From Xylocopa sonorina (taxonomy: Eukaryota; Arthropoda; Insecta; Hymenoptera; Apidae), in assembly GCF_050948175.1 (NCBI RefSeq), contig NW_027490449.1:124001-188000 (forward strand): a stretch of DNA of 64,000 nt. Reading direction: 5' to 3'. Below the pieces are notes generated by a model. The model made no database searches. It had not been told where the DNA came from and was given only the letters and a program-made list of their open reading frames with translations. A program made the translations under genes and the position numbers. Positions within the stretch are counted from its first letter, which is position 1; every line of letters starts with the position of its first letter. Of this stretch, positions 36,278 through 49,644 are shown one piece after another.

Positions 36278-36596
36278 GTGATAAGATATAATATTCATTG
36301 CGAAGTGTCATGTATACCTCGTATTCACTCCAAAAGAATGTAAATGCGACTATTGCTTGCTACGAAATAGCGCTTGCAGATGTCTACGTATCGTAGCAAT
36401 AGAGTTCTGGTGCTACTTAAATCGCGATATCGCAACTCATATATATGTTTCGTAATAAGATATAATATTCATCGCGAAGTGTCAGGTATACCTCGTATTC
36501 ACTTCAAAAGAATGTAAATGCGACACTTCCATGCTAGGAAATAGCGTCTGCAGATGTCTACGCGTCGAGGCAATTGAGTTCTAATGCTTCTTAAAA

Positions 36597-39500
36597 CGCG
36601 ATATCGCATCTCACACCTATGTTTCATGATAAGATATAATATTCATAGCGATGTGTCATGTATACCACGTATTCACTCCAAAAGAATGTAAATGCGACAC
36701 TTACATGCTAGGAAATAGCGTTTGCAGATGTCTACGTATCGCAGCAATAGAATTCTAATGCTTTATAAAACGAGATGTCGCATTTCATTTCTATGTTTCT
36801 TGGTAAGATATAATATTCATTGTAGAGTATTATGTATACCTCGCATTCACTTCAAATGAATGTAAATGCGACACTTCCTTGTTAGGAAATATTGTTTGCA
36901 GATGTCTACGTATCCTAGCAATATAGTTCTAATACTTCTTAAAACGCGATATCGCATCTCACATCTATGTTTCATGATAAGATATAATATTCATTGCGAT
37001 CTGCCATGTATACCTCGTATTCATTTCAAAAGTATGTAAATGTGACACTTTCATGCTAGGAAATAGCCTTTGCAGATGTCTACGTATCGTAGCAATAGTG
37101 TTCTAATGTTTCTTAGAACGCGATATCGCATCTCATTTCAATGTTTCATGATCAGATATAATATTCATTGCGAAGTGTCATGTATACCTCGTATTCACTT
37201 CAAAAGGATGTAAATGCGACACTTCCTTGCTAGGAAATAGCGTTTCCAGATGACTACGTGTCGAAACAATAGAGTTCTACTGGTTCTTAGAACGCGATAT
37301 CGCATCTCACGTCCATGTTTCATGATAAGATATAATATTCATTGCGAAGTGTCATGTATATCTCGTATTCACATCAAAAGAATGTAAATGCGACACTTCC
37401 ATGCTAGGAAGTAGCGGTTGCAGATGTCTACGTATCGTGGCAATAGGGTTCTAATGCTTCTTAAGACGCGATATCGCATCTCACTTCTATGTTACATGAT
37501 AAGATATAATATTCATTGCGAAGTGTCATGTATCTCTCGTATTCACTTCAAACGAATGTAAATGAGACACTTTCATGCTAGGAAATAGCGTTTGCAGATG
37601 TCTACGTATCGTGGCAATAGAGTTCTAATGCTTCTCAAATCGCGATATAGCACCTCATTCCTATATTTCATGATAAGATATAATATTCATTGCGAAGTGT
37701 CATGTATATCTCGTATTCACTTCAAACGAATGTAAATGCGACACTTCCATGCTAGCAAATAGCGTTTGCAGATGCCTACGTATCGTAGCAATAGAGTTCT
37801 AATGCTTCTTAGAACGCGATATCGCATCTCACTGCTATGTTTCATGATAAGATATAATATTCATTGCGAAGTGTCATGTATACCTCGTATTCACTTCAAA
37901 AGAATGTAAATGCGACACTTCCATGCTAGGAAATAGCGTTTGCAGATGTCTACGTATCGTAGCAATAGAGTTCTAATGCTTTCTAAAACGCCATATCGCA
38001 TCTCACTCCTATGTTTCATGATAAGGTATAATATTCATTGCGAAGTGTCATGTATACCTCGTACTCACGTCACAAGAATGTAGATGCGACACTTCCATGC
38101 TAGGAAATAGCATTTGCAGATGTCAACGCATCGTAGCTATAGAGTTGTAATGCTTCTTTAAATGCGATATCGCATCTCGCTTCCATGTTTCGTGATAAGG
38201 TATAATATTCATTGCGAAGTGTCATGCATACCTCGTACTCACATCACAAGAATGTAAATGCGACACTTCCATGCTAGGAAATAGCGTTTGCAGATGTCTA
38301 CGTATCGTAGCAATAGAGTTCTAATGCTTCTTAAAGGAGATGTCGCATCTCACTGCTATGTTTCATTACGAGATATAATATTCATTATGGAGTGTTATGT
38401 ATACCTCGTATTCACTTCATAAGAATGTAAATGCGACCCTTCCATGCTAGGAAATAGCGTTTGCAGATGTCTACGTATCGTAGCAATAGAGTTCTAATGC
38501 TTCTTAGAACGCGATATCGCATCTCACTTCTATGTTTCACGATAAGATATAATATTCATTGCGAAGTGTCATGTATACCTCGTATTCGCTTCAAAAGAAT
38601 GTAAATGCGACACTTCCTTGCTAGGAAATAGCGTTTCCAAATGACCACGTATCGAAAGAATAGAGTTCTAATACTTCTTAAAACGAGATGTCGCATCTCA
38701 TTTCTATGTTTCATGATAAGATATAATATTCATTGTGGAGTGCTATGAATACCTCGAGTTCACTTCAAAAGAATGTAAGTGCGACACATCCTTGCTAGGA
38801 AATAACATTTGCAGATGTCTACGTATCATAGCAATAGAGTTCTAATGCTTCATAAAATGAGATGTCGCATTTCATTCCTATGTTTCGTGATAAGATATAA
38901 TATTCATTGTGGAGTGTTATATATACCTCGTATTCACTTCAAAAGAATGTAAATGCGACACTTCCTTGCTAGGAAATAACATTTGCAGATGTCTACGCAT
39001 CGTAGCAGTAGAGTTCCAGTGCTCCTTAAATCGCGATATCGCATCTCACTTCTATGTTTCGGGATAAGATATAATATTCATTGCGTACGGTTATGTATAC
39101 CTCGTATTATCTTCAAAAGAATGTAAATGCGGCATTTCCATGCTAGGTAATAGCGTTTGCAGATGTTTGCGTACCGTAGCAGTAGAGTTCTAATGCTTCT
39201 TAAAACGCGATATCGCATCTCACTGCTGTGTTTCATGATAAGATATAATATTCATTGTAGAGTGTTACGTATACCTCGTATTCACTACAAACGAATGTAA
39301 ATGCGACACATCCATGCTAGGAAATAGCGTTTGCAGATGTCTACGTATCGTAGCAATAGAGTTCTACTGCTTCTTAAATCGCGATATCGCATCTCACTTC
39401 TATGTTTCATGATAAGATATAATATTCATTGCGAAGTGTCATGTATGCCACGTATTCACTTCAAAAGAATGTAAATGCGACACTTACATGCTAGGAAATA

Positions 39501-40368
39501 GCGTCTGCAGATGTCTACGCGTCGAGGCAATAGAGTTCTAATGCTTCTTAAAACGAGATATCGCATCTCACACCTATGTTTCATGATAAGATATAATAAT
39601 CATAGCGATGTGTCATGTATACCTCGTATTCACTTCAAAAGAATGTAAATGCGACACTTACATGCTAGGAAATAGCGTTTGCAGATGTCTACGTATCGCT
39701 GCAATAGAATTCTAATGCTTTATAAAACGAGATGTCGCATTTCATTTCTATGTTTCTTGGTAGGATATAATATTCATTGTAGAGTATTATGTATACCTCG
39801 TATTCACTTCAAATGAATGTAAATGCGACACTTCCTTGCTAGGAAATATTGTTTGCAGATGTCTACGTATCCTAGCAATATAGTTCTAATACTTCTTAAA
39901 ACGCGATATCGCATCTCACATCTATGTTTCATGATAAGATATAATATTCATTGCGAACTGCCATGTATACCTCGTATTCATTTCAAAAGTATGTAAATGT
40001 GACACTTTCATGCTAGGAAATAGCCTTTGCAGATGTCTACGTATCGTAGCAATAGTGTTCTAATGTTTCTTAGAACGCGATATCGCATCTCATTTCAATG
40101 TTTCATGATCAGATATAATATTCATTGCGAAGTGTCATGTATACCTCGTATTCACTTCAAAAGGATGTAAATGCGACACTTCCTTGCTAGGAAATAGCGT
40201 TTCCAGATGACTACGTGTCGAAACAATAGAGTTCTACTGGTTCTTAGAACGCGATATCGCATCTCACGTCCATGTTTCATGATAAGATATAATATTCATT
40301 GCGAAGTGTCATGTATATCTCGTATTCACATCAAAAGAATGTAAATGCGACACTTCCATGCTAGGAAA
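36597..40368 (+). repeat. 17-monomer spaced duplication (offset 2,958 bp)
   Basis: About 36597-37410 matches 39555-40368. Shared rare words are CTCACACCTATG, ATAGCGATGTGTC, TTTCTTGGTAAG (TAGG in the second) and ATGATCAGATATAAT, with GTGTCGAAACAATAG. The offset of 2,958 is seventeen monomers. The copies then diverge at GGAAGTAGCGG against GGAAATAGCG. A further match links about 37,980-38,320 with 41,285-41,620 at an offset of about 3,305 bp (nineteen monomers). Confidence 0.85.
37768..37941 (+). repeat. Representative satellite monomer (174 bp) with conserved dyads
   Basis: This copy is close to the majority sequence and serves as a reference monomer; monomer position 1 is the G of GCAGATG. 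It has three dyads. CTACG-TAT-CGTAG lies at 37776-37788 (5-bp arms, 3-nt loop). The perfect palindrome GCGATATCGC lies at 37816-37825. GAAGTGTC at 37868-37875 pairs with GACACTTC at 37914-37921 across 38 bp. An AT-rich core (GATAAGATATAATATTC) precedes the third dyad, and GCTA-GGAAA-TAGC is a small fourth dyad near the end. My hand count gives 63 G+C of 174 (36%) and 9 CpG where about 5.7 are expected. Dyads in satellites can extrude as hairpins or bind proteins; that role here is inference. Confidence 0.9.
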
Positions 40369-42326
40369 TAGCGTTTGCAGATGTCTACGTATCGCAGCAA
40401 TAGAGTTCTAATGCTTCTTAAAACGCGATATCGCATCTCACTGCTATGTTTCATGATAAGATATAATATTCATTATGGAGTGATATGTATACCTCGTACT
40501 CACTTCAAAAGAATGGAAATGCGACCCTTCCATGCCAGGGAATAGCCTTTGCAGATGTCTACGTATCGTAGCAATAGAGTTCTAATGCTTCTTAGAACGC
40601 GAAATCGCATCTCACTTTTATGTTTCATGATAAGATATAATATTCATTGCGAAGTGTCATGTATACCTCGTATTCACTTCAAAAGAATGAAAATGCGACA
40701 CTTCCATGCTAGGAAATAGCGTTTGCAGATGTCTACGTATCGTAGCAATAGAGTTCTAGTGCTTCTAAAAACGCGATATAGCACCTCATTCCTATGTTTC
40801 ATGATAAGATATAATATTCATTGCGAACTGTCATGCATATCTCGTATTCACTTCAAATGAATGTAAATGCGACACTTCCATGCTAGGAAATAGCGTTTGG
40901 AGATGTCTACGTATCGTAGCAATCGAGTTCCAATGCTGCTTAGAACGCGATATCGCATCTCACTTTTATGTTTCATGATAAGATATAATATTCATTGCGA
41001 AGTGTCATGTATACCTCGTATTCACTTCAAAAGAATATAAATGCGACACTTCCTTGCTAGGAAATAGCGTTTCCAGATGACTACGTATCGTAGCAATAGA
41101 GTTCTAATGCTTCTTAAAACGCGATATCGCATCTCACTGCTACGTTTCAAGAGAAGATATAATGTTCATTCCGAAGTGTCATGTATATCTTGTATTCACA
41201 TCAAAAGAATGTAAATGCGACACTTCCATGCTAGGAAATAGCGTTTGCAGATGTCTACGTATCGTAGCAATAGAGTTCTAATGCTTTCTAAAACGCCATA
41301 TCGCATCTCACTTCTATGTTTCATGATAAGGTATAATATTCATTGCTAAGTGTCATGTATACCTCGTACTCACGTCACAAGAATGTAGATGCGACACTTC
41401 CATGCTAGGAAATAGCATTTGCAGATGTCAACGCATCGTAGCTATAGAGTTCTAATGCTTCTTTAAATGCGATATCGCATCTCGCTTCCATGTTTCGTGA
41501 TAAGGTATAATATTCATTGCGAAGTGTCATGCATACCTCGTACTCACATCACAAGAATGTAAATGCGACACTTCCATGCTAGGAAATAGCGTTTGCAGAT
41601 GTCTACGTATCGTAGCAATAGAGTTCTAATGCTTCTCAAAACGCGATGGCTCATTTCATTTCTATGTTCCGTGATAAGATATAATATTCATTGTGGAGTG
41701 TCATGTATACCTCGTATTCACTTCAAATGAATGTAAATGCGACACTTCCATGCTAGGAAGTAGCGGTTGCAGATGTCTACGTATCGTAGCAATAGGGTTC
41801 TAATGCTTCTTAAGACGCGATATCGCATCTCACTCCTATGTTACATGATAAGATATAATATTCATTGCGAAGTGTCATGTATACCTCGATTTCTCTTCAC
41901 AAGAATGTAAATGCGACACTTCCTTGCTAGGAAATAGCGTTTGCAGATGTCTACGTATCGTAGCAATAGAGTTCTAATGCTTCTCGAAACGCGATATAGC
42001 ACCTCATTCCTATGTTTCATGATAAGATATAATATTCATTGCGAAGTGTCATGTATATCTCGTATTCACTTCAAACGAATGTAAATGCGACACTTCCATG
42101 CTAGCAAATAGCGTTTGCAGATGTCTACGTATCGTAGCAATAGAGTTCTAATGCTTCTTAGAACGCGAAATCGCATCTCACTTTTATGTTTCATGATAAG
42201 ATATAATATTCATTGCGAAGTGTCATGTATACCTCGTATTCACTTCAAAAGAATGAAAATGCGACACTTCCATGCTAGGAAATAGCGTTTGCAGATGTCT
42301 ACGTATCGTAGCAATAGAGTTCTAGT

Positions 42327-44421
42327 GCTTCTTAAAACGCGATATCGCATCTCACTGCTACGTTTCAAGAGAAGATATAATGTTCATTCCGAAGTGTCAT
42401 GTATATCTTGTATTCACATCAAAAGAATGTAAATGCGACACTTACATGCTAGGAAATAGCGTCTGCAGATGTCTACGTATCGTAGCAATAGAGTTCTAAT
42501 GCTTTTTACAACGAGATGTCGCATCTCATATCTATGTTTCATGGTCAGATATAATATTCATTGCGAAGTGTCATGTATACCTCGTATTCACTTCAAAAGG
42601 ATGTAAATGCAACACTTCCTTGCTAGGAAATAGCGTTTCCAGATGACTACGTGTCGAAACAATAGAGTTCCAATGCTTCCTAAAACGCGATATTCCATCT
42701 CCCTTCTATGTTTCATGATAAGGTATAATATTCATTGCGAAGTGTCATGTATACCTCGTATTCACTTCAAATGAATGAAAATGCGGCACTTCCATGCTAG
42801 GAAATAGCGTTTGCAGATGTCTACGTATCACAGCAATAGAGTACTAATGCTTCTTAAAACGAGATGTCGTATTTCATATCTATGTTTCGTAATAAGATAT
42901 AATATTCATTGTGTAATGTTATGTATACGTCGTATTCACTTCAGTGGAATGTAAGTGCGAATTTTCCTTGCTAGGAAATAGAGTTTGCAGATGTCTACGT
43001 ATCGCAGCAATAGAGTTCCAATGCTTCCTAAAACGCGATATCGCATCTCCCTTCTATGTTTCATGATAAGATATAATATTCATTGCGAAGTGTCATGTAT
43101 ATCTCGTATTCACTTCAAACGAATGTAATTGCGGCACTTACATGCTAGGAAATAGCGTTTGCAGATGTCTACGTATCGTAGCAATAGAGTTCTAATGCTT
43201 CTTAAAACGCGATATCGCATCTCACTGCTAAGTTTCATGATAAGATATAATATTCATTATGGAGTGATATGTATACCTCGTACTCACTTCAAAAGAATGG
43301 AAATGCGACCCTTCCATGCTAGGGGATAGCCTTTGCAAATGTCTACGTATCGTAGCAATAGAGTTCTAATGCTTCTTAAAGCGCGATATCGCATCTCACT
43401 GCTATGTTTCATGAGAAGATATAATATTCATTATGGAGTGTTATGTATACCTCGTACTCACTTCAAAAGAAAGTAAATGCGACCCTTCTATGCTAGGGAA
43501 TAGCCTTTGCAGATGTCTACGTATCGTAGCAATAGAGTTCTAATTCTTCTTAGAACGCGAAATCGCATCTCACTTATATGTTTCATGATAAGATATAATA
43601 TTCATTGCGAAGTGTCATGTATACCTCGTATTCACTTCAAAAGAATGTAAGTGCGACACTTCCATGCTAGGAAATAGCGTTTGCAGATGTCTACGTATCG
43701 CAGCAATAGAGTTCTAATGCTTCTTAAAACGCGATATCGCATCTCACTGCTATGTTTCATGAGAAGATATAATAATCATTGCGAAGTGTCATGTATATCT
43801 CGTATTCACGTCAAAAGAATGTAATTGCGACACTTCCATGCTAGGAAATAGCGTTTGCAGATGTCTTAAGTATCGTAGCAATAGAGTTCTAATGCTTTTT
43901 AAAACGAGATGCCTCATTTCATTTCTATGTTCCGTGATAAGATATAATATTCATTGTGGAGTGTCATGTATACCTCGTATTCACTTCAAATGAATGTAAA
44001 TGCGACACTTCCATGCTAGGAAGTAGCGGTTGCAGATGTCTACGTATCGTAGCAATAGGGTTCTAATGCTTCTTAAGACGCGATATCGCAACTCACTGCT
44101 ATGTTTCATGATAAGATATAATATTCATTGCGAAGTGTCATGTATATCTCGTATTCACTTCAAACGAATGTAAATGCGACACTTCCATGCTAGGAATTGG
44201 CGTTTGCAGATGTCTACGTATCGTAGCAATAGAGTTCTAATGCTTCTTAAAACGCGATATCGCATCCCACTGCTATGTTTCATGAGAAGATATAATATGC
44301 ATTATGGAGTGATATGTATACCTCGTACTCACTTCAAAAGAAAGTAAATGCGACCCTTCCATGCTAGGGAATAGCCTTTGCAGATGTCTACGTATCGTAG
44401 CAATAGAGTTCTAATGCTTCT
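42327..44421 (+). repeat. 16-monomer higher-order family, copy A
   Basis: Matches 45112-47206 at offset 2,785 bp (sixteen monomers plus one base). Markers are GAATTTTCCTTGC at about 42958 and 45743, TCTAATTCTTCTTAG at about 43539 and 46324, and the one-base insertion GTCTTAAGTATCG at about 43863. The match ends where TTCTCGAAACG (A) meets TTCTTAAAACG (B). Confidence 0.88.
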
Positions 44422-45111
44422 CGAAACGCGATATAGCACCTCATTCCTATGTTTCATGATAAGATATAATATTCATTGCGAAGTGTCATGTATATCTCGT
44501 ATTCACTTCAAACGAATGTAAATGCGACACTTCCATGCTAGCAAATAGCGTTTGCAGATGTCTACGTATCGTAGCAATAGAGTTCTAATGCTTCTTAGAA
44601 CGCGAAATCGCATCTCACTTTTATGTTTCATGATAAGATATAATATTCATTGCGAAGTGTCATGTATACCTCGTATTCACTTCAAAAGAATGAAAATGCG
44701 ACACTTCCATGCTAGGAAATAGCGTTTGCAGATGTCTACGTATCGTAGCAATAGAGTTCTAGTGCTTCTAAAAACGCGATATAGCACCTCATTCCTATGT
44801 TTCATGATAAGATATAATATTCATTGCGAACTGTCATGTATATCTCGTATTCACTTCAAATGAATGTAAATGCGACACTTCCATGCTAGGAAATAGCGTT
44901 TGTAAATGTCTACGTATCGTAGCAATCGAGTTCCAATGCTTCTTAGAACGCGATATCGCATCTCACTTTTATGTTTCATGATAAGATATAATATTCATTG
45001 CGAAGTGTCATGTATACCTCGTATTCACTTCAAAAGAATATAAATGCGACACTTCCTTGCTAGGAAATAGCGTTTCCAGATGACTACGTATCGTAGCAAT
45101 AGAGTTCTAAT

Positions 45112-47206
45112 GCTTCTTAAAACGCGATATCGCATCTCACTGCTACGTTTCAAGAGAAGATATAATGTTCATTCCGAAGTGTCATGTATATCTTGTATTC
45201 ACATCAAAAGAATGTAAATGCGACACTTACATGCTAGGAAATAGCGTCTGCAGATGTCTACGTATCGTAGCAATAGAGTTCTAATGCTTTTTACAACGAG
45301 ATGTCGCATCTCATATCTATGTTTCATGGTCAGATATAATATTCATTGCGAAGTGTCATGTATACCTCGTATTCACTTCAAAAGGATGTAAATGCAACAC
45401 TTCCTTGCTAGGAAATAGCGTTTCCAGATGACTACGTGTCGAAACAATAGAGTTCCAATGCTTCCTAAAACGCGATATTCCATCTCCCTTCTATGTTTCA
45501 TGATAAGGTATAATATTCATTGCGAAGTGTCATGTATACCTCGTATTCACTTCAAATGAATGAAAATGCGGCACTTCCATGCTAGGAAATAGCGTTTGCA
45601 GATGTCTACGTATCACAGCAATAGAGTACTAATGCTTCTTAAAACGAGATGTCGTATTTCATATCTATGTTTCGTAATAAGATATAATATTCATTGTGTA
45701 ATGTTATGTATACCTCGTATTCACTTCAGTGGAATGTAAGTGCGAATTTTCCTTGCTAGGAAATAGAGTTTGCAGATGTCTACGTATCGCAGCAATAGAG
45801 TTCCAATGCTTCCTAAAACGCGATATCGCATCTCCCTTCTATGTTTCATGATAAGATATAATATTCATTGCGAAGTGTCATGTATATCTCGTATTCACTT
45901 CAAACGAATGTAATTGCGGCACTTACATGCTAGGAAATAGCGTTTGCAGATGTCTACGTATCGTAGCAATAGAGTTCTAATGCTTCTTAAAACGCGATAT
46001 CGCATCTCACTGCTAAGTTTCATGATAAGATATAATATTCATTATGGAGTGATATGTATACCTCGTACTCACTTCAAAAGAATGGAAATGCGACCCTTCC
46101 ATGCTAGGGAATAGCCTTTGCAAATGTCTACGTATCGTAGCAATAGAGTTCTAATGCTTCTTAAAGCGCGATATCGCATCTCACTGCTATGTTTCATGAG
46201 AAGATATAATATTCATTATGGAGTGTTATGTATACCTCGTACTCACTTCAAAAGAAAGTAAATGCGACCCTTCTATGCTAGGGAATAGCCTTTGCAGATG
46301 TCTACGTATCGTAGCAATAGAGTTCTAATTCTTCTTAGAACGCGAAATCGCATCTCACTTATATGTTTCATGATAAGATATAATATTCATTGCGAAGTGT
46401 CATGTATACCTCGTATTCACTTCAAAAGAATGTAAGTGCGACACTTCCATGCTAGGAAATAGCGTTTGCAGATGTCTACGTATCGCAGCAATAGAGTTCT
46501 AATGCTTCTTAAAACGCGATATCGCATCTCACTGCTATGTTTCATGAGAAGATATAATATTCATTGCGAAGTGTCATGTATATCTCGTATTCACGTCAAA
46601 AGAATGTAATTGCGACACTTCCATGCTAGGAAATAGCGTTTGCAGATGTCTTAAGTATCGTAGCAATAGAGTTCTAATGCTTTTTAAAACGAGATGCCTC
46701 ATTTCATTTCTATGTTCCGTGATAAGATATAATATTCATTGTGGAGTGTCATGTATACCTCGTATTCACTTCAAATGAATGTAAATGCGACACTTCCATG
46801 CTAGGAAGTAGCGGTTGCAGATGTCTACGTATCGTAGCAATAGGGTTCTAATGCTTCTTAAGACGCGATATCGCAACTCACTGCTATGTTTCATGATAAG
46901 ATATAATATTCATTGCGAAGTGTCATGTATATCTCGTATTCACTTCAAACGAATGTAAATGCGACACTTCCATGCTAGGAATTGGCGTTTGCAGATGTCT
47001 ACGTATCGTAGCAATAGAGTTCTAATGCTTCTTAAAACGCGATATCGCATCCCACTGCTATGTTTCATGAGAAGATATAATATGCATTATGGAGTGATAT
47101 GTATACCTCGTACTCACTTCAAAAGAAAGTAAATGCGACCCTTCCATGCTAGGGAATAGCCTTTGCAGATGTCTACGTATCGTAGCAATAGAGTTCTAAT
47201 GCTTCT
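45112..47206 (+). repeat. 16-monomer higher-order family, copy B
   Basis: Partner of copy A. Its right part also matches copy C at offset 5,918 bp (thirty-four monomers plus two bases). One change seen between A and B is AATAATCATTGCG near 43,771 against AATATTCATTGCG near 46,556. Confidence 0.88.
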
Positions 47207-49644
47207 TAAAACGGGATGTCGCATCTCATATCTATGTTTCATGATCAGATATAATATTCATTGCGAAGTGTCATGTATACCTCGTATTCACTTCAAAAGG
47301 ATGTAAATGCGACACTTCCTTGCTAGGAAATAGCGTTTCCAGATGACTACGTGTCGAAACAATAGAGTTCTAATGATTCTTAAAATGCCATATCGCTTCT
47401 CACTTCTATGTTTCATGATAAGATATAATATTCATTGCGAAGTGTCATGTATACCTCGTATTCACTTCAAAAGAATGTAAATGCGACACTTCCATGCTAG
47501 GAAGTAGCGTTTGCAGATGTCTACGTATCGTAGCAATAGGGTTCTAATACTTCTTAAAACGAGATGTCGCATCTCATATCTATGCTTCATGATCAGATAT
47601 AATATTCATTGCGAAGTGTCATGTATACCTCGATTTCACTTCACAAGAATGTAAATGCGACACTTCCTTGCTAGGAAATAGCGTTTGCAGATGTCAACGT
47701 ATCGTAGCAATAGAGTTCTAATGCTTCTCAAAACGCGATATAGCACCTCATTCCTATGTTTCATGATAAGATATAATGTTCATTGCGAAATGTCATGTAT
47801 ATCTCGCATTCACATCAAAAGAATGTAAATGCGACACTTCCATGCTAGGAAATAGCGTTTGCAGATGTCCACGTATCGTAGAAATAGAGTTCTAATGATT
47901 CTTAAAACGAGATGTCGCATCTCATATCTATGCTTCATGATCAGATATAATATTCATTGCGAAGTGTCATGTATACCTCGATTTCACTTCACAAGAATGT
48001 AAATGCGACACTTCCTTGCTAGGAAATATTGTTTGCAGATGTCTACGTATCACAGCAATGGAGTACTAATGCTTCTTAAAACGAGATGTCGTATTTCATA
48101 TCAATGTTTCGTAATAAGATATAATATTCATTGTGTAATGTTATGTATACCTCGTATTCACTTCAGTGGAATGTAAGTGCGAAATTTCCTTGCTAGGAAA
48201 TAGAGTTTGCAGATGTCTACGTATCGTAGCAATAGAGTTCTAATGCTTCTCAAAACGCGATGCCTCATTTCATTTCTATGTTCCGTGAAAAGATATAATA
48301 TTCATTGTGGAGTGTCATGTATACCTCGTATTCACTTCAAATGAATGTAAATGCGACACTTCCATGCTAGGAAGTAGCGGTTGCAGATGTCTACGTATCG
48401 TAGCAATAGGGTTCTAATGCTTCTTAAGACGCGATATCGCATCTCACTTCTATTTTACATGATAAGATATAATATTCATTGCGAAGTGTCATGTATACCT
48501 CGATTTCTCTTCACAAGAATGTAAATGCGACACTTCCTTGCTAGGAAATAGCGTTTGCAGATGTCTACGTATCGTAGCAATAGAGTTCTAATGCTTCTCA
48601 AAACGCGATATAGCACCTCATTCCTATGTTTTATGATAAGATATAATATTCATTGCGAAGTGTCATGTATATCTCGTATTCACTTCAAACGAATGTAAAT
48701 GCGACACTTCCATGCTAGGAAATAGCGTTTGCAGATGTCCACGTATCGTAGCAATAGAGTTCTAATGCTTCTCAAAACGCGATATAGCACCTCATTCCTA
48801 TGTTTCATGATAAGATATAAAATTCATTGCGAAGTGTCATGTATATCTCGTATTCACTTCAAACGAATGTAAATGCGACACTTCCATGCTAGGAAATAGC
48901 GTTTGCAGATGTCTACGTATCGTAGCAATAGAGTTCTACTGCTTCTTAAAACGCGATATCGCATCTCACTGCTATGTTTCATGAGAAGATATAATATTCA
49001 TTATGGAGTGATATGTATACCTCGTACTCACTTCAAGGGAAAGTAAATGCGACCCTTCCATGCTAGGGAATAGCCTTTGCAGATGTCTACGTATCGTAGC
49101 AATAGAGTTCTAATGCTTCTCAAAACGCGATATAGCACCTCATTCCTATGTTTCATGATAAGATATAAAATTCATTGCGAAGTGTCATGTATATCTCGTA
49201 TTCACTTCAAACGAATGTAAATGCGACACTTCCATGCTAGGAAATAGCGTTTGCAGATGTCTACGTATCGTAGCAATAGAGTTCTACTGCTTCTTAGAAC
49301 GCGATATCGCATCTCACGTCCATGTTTCATGATAAGATATAATATTCATTGCGAAGTGTCATGTATACCTCGATTTCACTACACAAGAATGTAAATGCGA
49401 CACTTCCTTGCTAGGAAATATTGTTTGCAGATGTCTACGTATCACAGCAATAGAGTACTAATGCTTCTTAAAACGAGATGTCGTATTTCATTTCTATGTT
49501 TCGTAACAAGATATAATATTCAATGTGTAATGTTATGTATACCTCGTATTCACTTCAGTGGAATGCAAGTGCGAAATTTCCTTGCTAGGAAATAGAGTTT
49601 GCAGATGTCTACGTATATAGGCAATAGAGTTCTAATGCTTCTCA

